From NCBI GenBank assembly GCA_021851465.1, contig JAJZDL010000124.1:1-8508 (forward strand): a stretch of DNA of 8,508 bases, in the 5' to 3' direction. The DNA is from Acidobacteriota bacterium (lineage in GTDB: Bacteria; Acidobacteriota; Terriglobia; Terriglobales; Acidobacteriaceae). The position numbers and the translations under genes are program-made. The notes beneath the pieces were generated by a model. The model saw nothing but the letters and a program-made list of their open reading frames with translations, ran no database searches and had not been told where the DNA came from. Positions 1 through 6,022 of this stretch are shown here, piece by piece. The first letter of the stretch is position 1, and every line of letters starts with the position of its first letter.

Positions 1-53
1 TGAATGCAGATGACAGGTTGAATGCGTGCGGTGCGCTCAGGAGGACAACTAAA

Positions 54-101
54 AGATGCGGGGATGCTTCCCCTGCGACAAGCTCAGGGTCAGAATGACA
101 A
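54..101. repeat. Dispersed intergenic repeat-like element
   Basis: The segment reads as a GATGCGGGGAT start, a CTTCCCC run, then GACAAGCTCAGGGTCAGAATG. GGGGA and TCCCC form a short inverted pair around the centre (about 60-79). From memory, close variants of the GACAAGCTCAGGGTCAGAATGA phrase are scattered in many copies between genes of acidobacterial and some other genomes. Only one copy is in this window, so its dispersed nature is recall and not something shown here. Confidence 0.4.
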
Positions 102-197
102 TTCATAAAGAAGGCTGCGGTTGGGATGACGGCGGTTTAGTGGGGGGCGCTGGCTTGGGATGAGGGCCGGTGGGGGTGGGCGGGCGAACCCACGTGC

Positions 198-266
198 GCT
201 CGAACGCAACTTGCGGTATCGCTGGAACGCAACTTGCGGTATCGCTCGAAGGCAACTCGCGGTATT
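198..266. repeat. Three tandem copies of a 23-bp unit
   Basis: Copies lie at 198-220, 221-243 and 244-266. Copy 2 differs from copy 1 at one base; copy 3 differs at three. Copies 1 and 2 each contain the perfect palindrome CGCAACTTGCG (205-215 and 228-238), which has decayed to GGCAACTCGCG in copy 3 (251-261). The array ends 47 bp before the chosen start of the glycosidase, where operators or promoter elements would lie. It could be a regulator-binding array, or a drifted intergenic repeat with no role in expression. Confidence 0.85.
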
Positions 267-313
267 GTGGATGGGACATATTCAGAGGCATGGAAGCGCG
301 TGTGAGGGTTGCG

Positions 314-1789
314 ATGAGAGTCATCTGGGCAGGTCTTCTTTCGGTCGCAGTGCTGGCTGGACAAGCGGCGCGCGCGCAGAGTGCGCCGGCCGCGCAGGCG
401 GCACCGGCACCGGCAGCGGCGGTCGCCGTGACGCCTCCGATGGGCTGGAACAGTTGGGACTCCTACGGCCTCACCATCACCGAGCCGCAGTTCCGCGCCA
501 ACGCCACGGTGGAAGCCAACGAACTCAGATCCTTCGGCTGGAAGTACGCGGTGATCGACGAGGGCTGGTTCTTCTACAATCCGGAAGACCGCCCGCATCC
601 CGACGCACTCCACTACGCCATCGACGCCAACGGCCGTTACGTTCCCGCGCCGGCGCGCTTCCCCTCCGCGCAGGGTGCGCAGCAGGAGACGCCCACGCCA
701 CAGCCCGCCGACGCCGCAGGCAGCGCGCCGAAGCTGATCGCCACGATCCAATCCACCAGCTTCAAGCCGCTGGCCGACTGGGTCCACGCGCAGGGGCTGA
801 AGTTCGGCATCCACATTGTGCGCGGCATTCCGCGCGCCTCGGTCGAACGCAACCTTCCCATCGCCAACAGCGCGTACCGCGCCGCCGAGGCAGCGGATAC
901 TACAGACACCTGTCCCTGGGACCCGACCAACTGGGGCGTCAAGGACAACGCCGCCGGGCAGGCCTGGTACGACTCGCTGCTGGCGCAGTACGCCTCGTGG
1001 GGCGTCGACCTGCTCAAGGTGGACTGCATCGCGGCGCACCCGTATAAGATCGACGAGATCCGCATGATTCGCCGCGCGATCGAGAAGACGGGCAGGCCGA
1101 TCGTTCTTTCGCTCTCGCCCGGCCCGACCGCGCTGGAGAACGCGGCGGCGGTCGCCGCCGAGGCGCAGATGTGGCGCATCTCCGACGACTTCTGGGATGT
1201 GTGGAGCAGCGACACCGGCAAGGCGTTTCCGCAGACGCTGCTCCGCCAGTTCGCCAACATCGCCGCATGGGAACCCTACGCCAAGCCGGGCAACTGGCCC
1301 GACGCCGACATGCTGCCGCTGGGCGAGCTGCGTCCCGAACCCGGCTACGGCCAGCCCCGCACTACGCGGCTCACCGCGGACGAGCAGCAGACGCTGCTCA
1401 CACTGTGGGCGATGGCCCGGTCGCCGCTCATTCTCGGGGCAAACCTCACGCTGCTGAACGACGCAACCCTCAAGCTGCTGACCAACCCCGACCTGATCCG
1501 CATCGACCAGACCGCGACCGCCAGCGGGCAGGTACTGCAGGACGGCGGCGTTATCGCGTGGACCGCGGAGCTGCCCGCGAACTCGCCGGGCGGCAGCACG
1601 GCGCTCGCGCTCTTCAATACCGGCGAGAGCCAGGTTGTGCTGGACAGCAGCTTCGCGGCCTACAACCTCGACTCCGGCCCCTATCGCGTCAAGGATGTCT
1701 GGACCGGCAAGTCCGTCAACAAGGTTGCATCGCTGCAGGACGTCACCCTCGAACCCCACGCGTGCATCCTGTGGCTGCTGAAGAAATGA
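314..1789 (+). CDS. Secreted glycoside hydrolase family 27 enzyme, probable alpha-galactosidase
   Basis: The 491-residue product is a clan GH-D retaining glycosidase expected to release terminal alpha-galactose, or a related alpha-sugar, outside the cytoplasm. Residues 1-21 form a signal peptide (hydrophobic core, then ARA before Gln22), followed by an Ala/Pro-rich linker to about 38. The (beta/alpha)8 barrel begins at TPPMGWNSWDSYG (40-52). Asp237 in LLKVDC is the predicted nucleophile and Asp292 in WRISDDFWD the predicted acid/base, by alignment to known GH27 enzymes. WPDADMLPLG (328-337) and SPLILG (370-375) are further family motifs, and a C-terminal beta domain fills about 400-491. The HIVRGIPR and RISDDFWD signatures match a bacterial subfamily I know mainly from Bacteroidota and Acidobacteriota. 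The ATG at 314 has GAGG at 304-307 and directly begins the signal peptide; in-frame ATGs at 170 and 290 are less likely. Substrate specificity is inferred. The gene stands alone and is convergent with miaA. Confidence 0.93.
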   Translation: MRVIWAGLLSVAVLAGQAARAQSAPAAQAAPAPAAAVAVTPPMGWNSWDSYGLTITEPQFRANATVEANELRSFGWKYAVIDEGWFFYNPEDRPHPDALHYAIDANGRYVPAPARFPSAQGAQQETPTPQPADAAGSAPKLIATIQSTSFKPLADWVHAQGLKFGIHIVRGIPRASVERNLPIANSAYRAAEAADTTDTCPWDPTNWGVKDNAAGQAWYDSLLAQYASWGVDLLKVDCIAAHPYKIDEIRMIRRAIEKTGRPIVLSLSPGPTALENAAAVAAEAQMWRISDDFWDVWSSDTGKAFPQTLLRQFANIAAWEPYAKPGNWPDADMLPLGELRPEPGYGQPRTTRLTADEQQTLLTLWAMARSPLILGANLTLLNDATLKLLTNPDLIRIDQTATASGQVLQDGGVIAWTAELPANSPGGSTALALFNTGESQVVLDSSFAAYNLDSGPYRVKDVWTGKSVNKVASLQDVTLEPHACILWLLKK

Positions 1790-1900
1790 GGCATCCGAGA
1801 CCTGGTTGACCGTGAGCCTCAGCGAGTTCTTTTACGGCTGGCACTACAAGCTCGCCGCCGCGGTCATCGTGCAGCCGAAGTGAATCAAGAAGAGCGGCCG

Positions 1901-2887
1901 CTATCGGGTGGCGAGGTGTTGGGCGACGAGGGCGCAGGCTTGCCGCGCGACCTCTTCGTCGCCGCCGAAGCCCGTGAGCCAGTGCATCGCGGTGTCTTTG
2001 CGGAACCAGGTGAGCTGGCGTTTGGCGTAGTTGCGATGGCCCTGCTGGGCCTGCGCGATGGCCTGCTCGCGTGTGGCCTCGCCGCGCAGCAGGGCTGTGG
2101 CCTGGGCGTAGCCGAGCGAGGTGAGAGCGCGGCACTCGCGACCGTAGAGAGCGACGAGCTGCGCACTCTCTTCGAGCAGACCTCCGCCATGCCGCGGCGG
2201 GCCGAACATCGCCTGGGCGCGGCGGTCGATGCGGGCGTACAGTTCTGCACGCGGTGGGTTGAGTCCGAGCCGGAGGACTCGAAAACCGGTGAGCGGATCG
2301 CGGGGCTGCTGCCACTGCCGCGTGATGGGCTGGCGCGCGGCGAGCGTGACCTCGATGGCGCGGATGACCTTGGGCGCGTCGTTGGCGTGGATCAGGCGGG
2401 CGGCGGCGGGATCGAGGCGCGCGAGGATGCGGTGCAGATGGGCTGGCCCGCGCAGTTGGGCGCGTCGGCGCAGCTTCTCGCGCAGGGGTTCGCGGCGAGG
2501 CGGAGCGGGGAAGAGGCCATCGAGGAGCGCGCGCAGGTAGAGGCCTGTGCCGCCCGCGACGATGGGCAGGCGAGCGCGCTGGGCGATGTCGCGGACGGCC
2601 GCGCGGGCGAGGCGGCTGTAGTCTCCGGCGGTGCAGGGAGCGTTTGGCGGAAGTACGTCGATGAGATGGTGCGGGACGCGGGAGCGCTCGGCCGACGTGG
2701 GCTTGGCGGTGCCAATCTCCATGCCGCGATAGACTGCGACCGAGTCGCAACTGACGATCTCGCCGTTGAATCGCTCGGCCAACGCAAGGGCGAGCGCCGT
2801 CTTGCCGCTGGCAGTCGGGCCAGTGACAACAATCAGCGGGGCGAGCGTCTCCGCCGCTTCTCCGATGGGGTCTACCAAAGCCGCCAC
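1901..2887 (-). CDS. miaA: tRNA dimethylallyltransferase MiaA
   Basis: MiaA transfers a dimethylallyl group from dimethylallyl diphosphate to N6 of adenosine 37 in tRNAs that read UNN codons, supporting codon pairing and frame maintenance in the cytoplasm. The 328-residue protein is full length for the family. It has the P-loop GPTASGKT (23-30), the DSVAVYRGMEIGTAKP segment (48-63) that corresponds to the catalytic and tRNA-binding motif, AGGTGLYLRALLDG (111-124), KVIRAIEV (173-180) and the C-terminal RNYAKRQLTWFR (286-297). A Gly/Pro-rich GPPRHGGG insert at 229-236 sits where most homologues have a short helix. The start is a GTG at 2887 without a clear Shine-Dalgarno sequence. It lies 16 bp inside the end of the preceding small gene, so translational coupling is likely. 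It is the last gene of the tonB-like operon; no intrinsic terminator was found after it. Confidence 0.97.
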   Translation of the reverse strand: MAALVDPIGEAAETLAPLIVVTGPTASGKTALALALAERFNGEIVSCDSVAVYRGMEIGTAKPTSAERSRVPHHLIDVLPPNAPCTAGDYSRLARAAVRDIAQRARLPIVAGGTGLYLRALLDGLFPAPPRREPLREKLRRRAQLRGPAHLHRILARLDPAAARLIHANDAPKVIRAIEVTLAARQPITRQWQQPRDPLTGFRVLRLGLNPPRAELYARIDRRAQAMFGPPRHGGGLLEESAQLVALYGRECRALTSLGYAQATALLRGEATREQAIAQAQQGHRNYAKRQLTWFRKDTAMHWLTGFGGDEEVARQACALVAQHLATR

Positions 2888-3069
2888 CAGCCGCGAGGGA
2901 AGACGTTATGGACTCCGCTGCGAAGAAGCGCGAAGAGGATCGCGGCGAGAGCAAGCAGGAGCAGGCCGCGGACCTGGCGGCGGCGTTCAAGCTGCTCCGG
3001 CGACAGCGGTTCTCGGCTTGCTTTGTCGGCTTGCGGATCGGCCTGGGCGATTTTAGGGAGCGCGGGCAT
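2872..3069 (-). CDS. Small single-pass membrane protein between tonB-like gene and miaA
   Basis: A 65-residue product of unrecognised family. Residues 1-33 are polar and charged (SPEQLERRRQVR at 23-34), residues 35-49 are a continuous hydrophobic stretch that should form one membrane helix, and the tail ends in the aromatic-rich RGWWRLW. The positive charges before the helix suggest the N-terminus stays in the cytoplasm. The ATG at 3069 is 5 bp after the TonB-like stop codon, and the TAG at 2872 is 16 bp inside miaA. This tight packing is the main reason to call it real. The frame is open upstream to 3186, but that part overlaps the TonB-like gene. I believe related short proteins occur at this spot in other acidobacteria, though that is memory only. 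Function unknown; it could serve only to couple translation, or could act with the TonB-like protein. Confidence 0.72.
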   Translation of the reverse strand: MPALPKIAQADPQADKASREPLSPEQLERRRQVRGLLLLALAAILFALLRSGVHNVFPRGWWRLW

Positions 3070-3074
3070 AGGGC

Positions 3075-4136
3075 CTACTGCGGTAGCGGAATGTTGTAGA
3101 AGAAGCCGACGCGCAGTTCGAGCTGCGGGCCATGGAATGCCTTGGGCAGCGGTGGAAACTGGTTCTCGCTGGTGATGGCGTTCCATGCGGCGTGGTCCAG
3201 AGCGACATCGCCGGAGCGAGTTTCGAGGACCATGTTTCCGATGTCTCCGTTGGGCAGGATGGTGAAGCGGATGCCGACGATCCCCTTCTTCATCAGCGGG
3301 GGCTGCACCTCTTCGGGGATCAGGGGGTCCCAGTTGCGCTGGATGTCGTCGTGCAGGCGGCGCATGTAGGCGGTGAAGTCGACGCCCATGGTGTCGGAGA
3401 GGATGGTCGCGCCTGCCTGTAGGGGGCCGCTCCTGGAGGAAGACGCCCCGTAGTCTGTCCCGCCACGGTCGCTGAGCGCTCCGCGCATGGCGTTCTCAAG
3501 GGCGTCATGCGCGCTGGTGTTGTTCTGGGCGAGGTTGGGACGCGGCGCGGAGGGCAGCGGCGATTCCGGCAACGCCTGCTGGGTCGGCTTTGGCGCGCTG
3601 GGCAGCGGCAACTGCGGCTGCGGGACAGGCGGCGCGGCGACGTGTTCCTGCTCCTCAGGCGGCTGCTGCGCCGGAGGTGGCGGCGTGGGCGCGGCCAGGC
3701 GGGCCTGTTGCTGGAGCTGTTGCATGGTCTTGCGGTCGATCAGGGGGTGCGGCGGCGCCGGCTTCAGCGCGGGGGGCCTGTGCTGCGCGAGGAAGGTCAG
3801 CTCCTTGTCGTGCTGCTGCATCAGGGCGATGGGGTCCTGGTACTGCGGCTGGTGAAAAAGCACCCGCGGGCCGTAGAAGATAAACCAGGCGATCGCCATC
3901 CAGATGATGAGGGAGATGTAGATGGACTCGCGGAAGCGGGCGCGGGAGCGCTCGTCGTCGAGCGAGTCGATCAGGTGGATGATCTCATGCTCCTCCAATA
4001 CGCCGAAGCGCCCGGCGCGCACCTTGATGGGCTGCGCCGCCTGGTCTCCAGCCGGAACCGCGGCAACCTGATCGTTCGTCGCGTTGCTGCTCTCTGGGTC
4101 GCGGGACGGTTTGGGAAAGAGCTCTTGGATGGGCAT
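3075..4136 (-). CDS. TonB-like energy transducer, acidobacterial type
   Basis: The predicted 353-residue inner-membrane protein has the layout of TonB/TolA transducers, which use the proton motive force to drive outer-membrane transport or envelope maintenance. Residues 1-70 are a polar cytoplasmic tail, longer than in classical TonB. Residues 71-94 (starting SIYISLIIW) are the single membrane anchor. Residues 118-205 are a Pro/Gln/Ala-rich linker able to span the periplasm, containing two near-copies of LPSAP[KR]P (178-184, 194-200). Residues 253-350 form a TonB/TolA C-terminal domain (FTAYMRRLHDDIQRNWDPLIP, GIRFTILPNGDIGNMV, FPPLP, ending GFFYN). No ExbB/ExbD or TonB-dependent receptor gene is nearby. 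The ATG at 4136 is preferred; the frame is open to a TTG at 4175, and neither has a clear ribosome-binding site. Whether it serves receptors or a Tol-like role cannot be told from sequence. It is the first gene of the operon ending in miaA. Confidence 0.9.
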   Translation of the reverse strand: MPIQELFPKPSRDPESSNATNDQVAAVPAGDQAAQPIKVRAGRFGVLEEHEIIHLIDSLDDERSRARFRESIYISLIIWMAIAWFIFYGPRVLFHQPQYQDPIALMQQHDKELTFLAQHRPPALKPAPPHPLIDRKTMQQLQQQARLAAPTPPPPAQQPPEEQEHVAAPPVPQPQLPLPSAPKPTQQALPESPLPSAPRPNLAQNNTSAHDALENAMRGALSDRGGTDYGASSSRSGPLQAGATILSDTMGVDFTAYMRRLHDDIQRNWDPLIPEEVQPPLMKKGIVGIRFTILPNGDIGNMVLETRSGDVALDHAAWNAITSENQFPPLPKAFHGPQLELRVGFFYNIPLPQ

Positions 4137-4429
4137 CGGTGAGGAATTGGTGAGGCGTTGCAGTGCTCGAAGCAATACGGCGAACGAACGGCTCCTCGGC
4201 GGCTATCTCTATAGACACCCGGAAACCGCCGCGAGCTTCCCTGTCAAATCATTTTCTCACCTTTTTAGGTGCGCCCCACGAACCGATTCAGGCATCCCAA
4301 AGCGAAGCCGCGCCCTACAGCCCTCGATGAGTCTGAAGCCGGTTGCCTGGTGAACATGCACTGTGGCTGGCGTATGTCTACAGCCGGAGCGAAAAGCGCC
4401 GGCTTTGCCCTCTGCTAGGATGTTGCAGG
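4137..4429. promoter_or_regulatory. Divergent intergenic region between tonB-like and phosphorylase genes
   Basis: This 293-bp region must carry promoters for both directions. I cannot fix the minus-strand promoter: TTGACA (4247-4242, read leftwards) and TATAGA (4213-4208) both occur but are 28 bp apart, too far to act as one pair. On the plus side an inverted repeat AGCCGG/CCGGCT (4382-4387 and 4399-4404, 11-nt loop) lies just before the phosphorylase start. The sequence TGCTAGGAT (4413-4421) can be read as an extended -10 element or, through AGGA, as a ribosome-binding site. No gene is seen here. Confidence 0.5.
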
Positions 4430-5239
4430 ATGCAGCCGACAGAACGATGCCCCTTATTCGACCACGATCTTGATTCGCCACCGGCGTTCAAGCCTGAGGA
4501 ACTGGTGAATGCGGTTCGGGCAAGCAGGCACTTGCCGGAGTTGAGCGTTCCCCCAATTTGCGTTCTCGACTTCGATGGAGATCTGACCGATTGGCTTGTG
4601 GGCCATGGCGAGGCGACGGTGTTCGAGCCGTGGGCATGTTTCCATACCAGGATGTATCTGGTGGAAGCTGGGGGTGTGCGCTGCGGCATCGTTGCGCGGA
4701 CGATCGGCGGGCCTTACGCGGTGCTGATTGCCGAACAACTGCGCGTCGCAGGCGTACAACTGATTTTGGGACTGACTTCGGCAGGGCGCGTATCTCCATC
4801 GCTGCCGCTTCCGAGTTTTGTGGTCGCTACAGGCGCGTTGCGCGATGAGGGCACATCGCTTCACTACCTGCCTCCCGGCGAGCAGATTGCTTGTCCCACG
4901 ACGATCGTCGATCTGTTGGTGGAAGAGCTTGGCCATCTGGGGCCGACCGTTGTGCAGGGGCTTGTCTGGACGACCGACGCACCTTACCGGGAGACGAAGC
5001 GGCAGATTGAGCGCCATGCTGCGTCCGGCGTTCTGGCCGTGGAGATGCAGGCCGCGTCCCTCTTTGCCTTTGCCGCAGCGCGTACAGTTGAGATAGGAAT
5101 GGTCGCGCATGTCACCAATGCGGTGGGTTGCCAGGACGAGCAGTTCGACAAGGGCACGGATGAGGACAGCTATGCGCTCCTATGCGCGATGCTGCGCGCG
5201 GGGCACAGGTTCGTCGAAAGGCAGGCGATTGCAAGATGA
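4430..5239 (+). CDS. Divergent nucleoside phosphorylase superfamily (PNP_UDP_1) protein
   Basis: The 269-residue product resembles enzymes that split the N-glycosidic bond of nucleosides, usually with phosphate, in purine or pyrimidine salvage. Family features are GGPYAVLIAEQL (93-104), VVATGALRDEGTSLHYLPPG (131-150), the strong WTTDAPYRETK segment (180-190) and VEMQAASLFAFA (204-215). Two residues differ from active uridine/purine phosphorylases. The expected Glu-Met-Glu ribose clamp reads Glu-Met-Gln (205-207), and the phosphate-binding Arg before the GT(T/S)G-type turn is absent, giving LILGLTSAG at 111-119. It may therefore be a hydrolase, use another substrate, or belong to a distinct branch. 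The ATG at 4430 is chosen because AGGA lies 9 nt upstream; an open frame reaches back to a TTG at 4343. The stop overlaps the start of the methyltransferase as ATGA. The fold assignment is firm; the reaction is uncertain. Confidence 0.85.
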   Translation: MQPTERCPLFDHDLDSPPAFKPEELVNAVRASRHLPELSVPPICVLDFDGDLTDWLVGHGEATVFEPWACFHTRMYLVEAGGVRCGIVARTIGGPYAVLIAEQLRVAGVQLILGLTSAGRVSPSLPLPSFVVATGALRDEGTSLHYLPPGEQIACPTTIVDLLVEELGHLGPTVVQGLVWTTDAPYRETKRQIERHAASGVLAVEMQAASLFAFAAARTVEIGMVAHVTNAVGCQDEQFDKGTDEDSYALLCAMLRAGHRFVERQAIAR

Positions 5240-5838
5240 ACAGTAAAGAGCACTGGGATTCGATCTATCGCTCCAAGGGCGACGATGAGTTGAGCTGGAC
5301 ACAGGCGGAACCGCTCCTGTCGCTGAAGCTGATTGGCGAGGCGCGCCCTTCCGGGCGGGTCATCGATCTGGGTGGAGGCAGATCGGTCCTGGCAGAGAGG
5401 CTGGTGGACCGGGGCTATACGGTTGCAGTTCTGGACATCTCGGAGGCGGCGCTCGAGCGCAACCGCAATCGGCTTGGGGCCAAGGCGAACCATATACACT
5501 GGATTGCCGCCGACGTTACGGCAGGGCCGAGCCTGGGAGTCTTCGATGTGTGGCACGACCGGGCCGTCTTCCACTTCCTCACCGATGCGGGCGACCGAGC
5601 GGCCTATCGAAGGCTATTGCTGCAAACCGTTCCGGTGGGTGGCCATGCGGTGATCGGAACGTTTGCACTGGACGGACCGCTGCGATGCAGCGGACTCGAA
5701 GTGCGGCAGTACGATGGCGTCATGCTGGCCGAGGAACTGGGCGAGCAGTTCGCTCTGCTCAAGAGCGAGCCGGAGGTGCACCTGACTCCGCAGGGCAAAC
5801 GCCAGTCATTTCAATTCAGTTTATTCGTGCGCGTCTGA
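5236..5838 (+). CDS. Class I SAM-dependent methyltransferase
   Basis: A cytoplasmic 200-residue Rossmann-fold methyltransferase. Motif I is VIDLGGGRS (42-50), the SAM-binding glycine loop; the acidic residue after strand 2 is Asp67 in VAVLDIS; WIAADV (89-94) and the DVWHDRAVFHFLTD segment (104-117) are the following motifs. The N-terminus HWDSIYRSKGDDELSWTQ (6-23) is typical of a widespread group of small, mostly uncharacterised methyltransferases, distantly like thiopurine and tellurite-resistance methyltransferases. The acceptor is not evident from sequence. The ATG at 5236 overlaps the phosphorylase stop by 4 bp and matches the family N-terminus; an in-frame ATG at 5182 lies wholly inside the phosphorylase gene and is unlikely. 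The overlap implies coupled translation, so a shared substrate class such as modified nucleosides is possible but unproven. Confidence 0.9.
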   Translation: MNSKEHWDSIYRSKGDDELSWTQAEPLLSLKLIGEARPSGRVIDLGGGRSVLAERLVDRGYTVAVLDISEAALERNRNRLGAKANHIHWIAADVTAGPSLGVFDVWHDRAVFHFLTDAGDRAAYRRLLLQTVPVGGHAVIGTFALDGPLRCSGLEVRQYDGVMLAEELGEQFALLKSEPEVHLTPQGKRQSFQFSLFVRV

Positions 5839-5916
5839 TCGCTGTCGGTGGCGAATGTGCCCTATATCCGGGTTGTCCATGGGCGCAATTTGCATTTGCA
5901 GCGGAAGGCTGGGCGC

Positions 5917-5945
5917 GCGGAGAATGTATCGCTCCAGTTCTCCGC
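5917..5945. promoter_or_regulatory. 8-bp inverted repeat in the leader of the mogA-type gene
   Basis: GCGGAGAA (5917-5924) and TTCTCCGC (5938-5945) are perfectly complementary arms around a 13-nt spacer. A weak promoter-like pair, TTGCAG (5896-5901) and GAGAAT (5920-5925) with an 18-bp spacer, overlaps the left arm, so the repeat could be an operator at the promoter. It could also fold in RNA as a leader hairpin. It has no T-tract, so it is not a terminator for the methyltransferase gene. Confidence 0.4.
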
Positions 5946-6022
5946 TCCCGTTCCTGAGGCAGGACGTAGACTGGCAGAGGATGAACGATTCGCAGGGAGT
6001 GCCGAAGAGGGAGAGCGTCGGG

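Larger units (their letters stand above)
1..313. other. Non-coding leader region upstream of the GH27 gene
   Basis: No convincing gene is visible here. Open frames cross it on both strands, but they are continuations of shadows of the downstream gene or are built from repeat sequence. It contains a dispersed-repeat-like segment at about 54-101 and a three-copy 23-bp tandem repeat at 198-266, both listed separately. The glycosidase frame is open back to 170 with an ATG there, but the 48 residues between 170 and 313 are translated repeat DNA, so I treat this part as untranslated. I could not identify a convincing -35/-10 pair. Confidence 0.7.

Noticed and set aside
198..266. CRISPR array
   Set aside because: The 23-bp units are directly contiguous with no spacers between them, and no cas gene is present.
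170..313. N-terminal extension of the GH27 protein to the ATG at 170
   Set aside because: These 48 codons translate the 23-bp tandem repeats and would place the signal peptide internally; the ATG at 314 has a ribosome-binding site and begins the signal peptide directly.
137..1759. 540-codon open frame on the minus strand opposite the GH27 gene
   Set aside because: The plus-strand product carries clear family and catalytic motifs over the same length. The minus-strand translation is Arg/Gly/Val-rich with no motif, as expected for an antisense shadow in GC-rich DNA.
1880..3175. 431-codon open frame on the plus strand across miaA and the small gene
   Set aside because: It is antisense to miaA, whose motifs are unmistakable, and its translation has no recognisable domain.
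4208..4247. TTGACA and TATAGA on the minus strand as a promoter for the tonB-like operon
   Set aside because: The spacing is 28 bp, well outside the 16-19 bp needed for a sigma-70-type pair, so they are not reported as one promoter.
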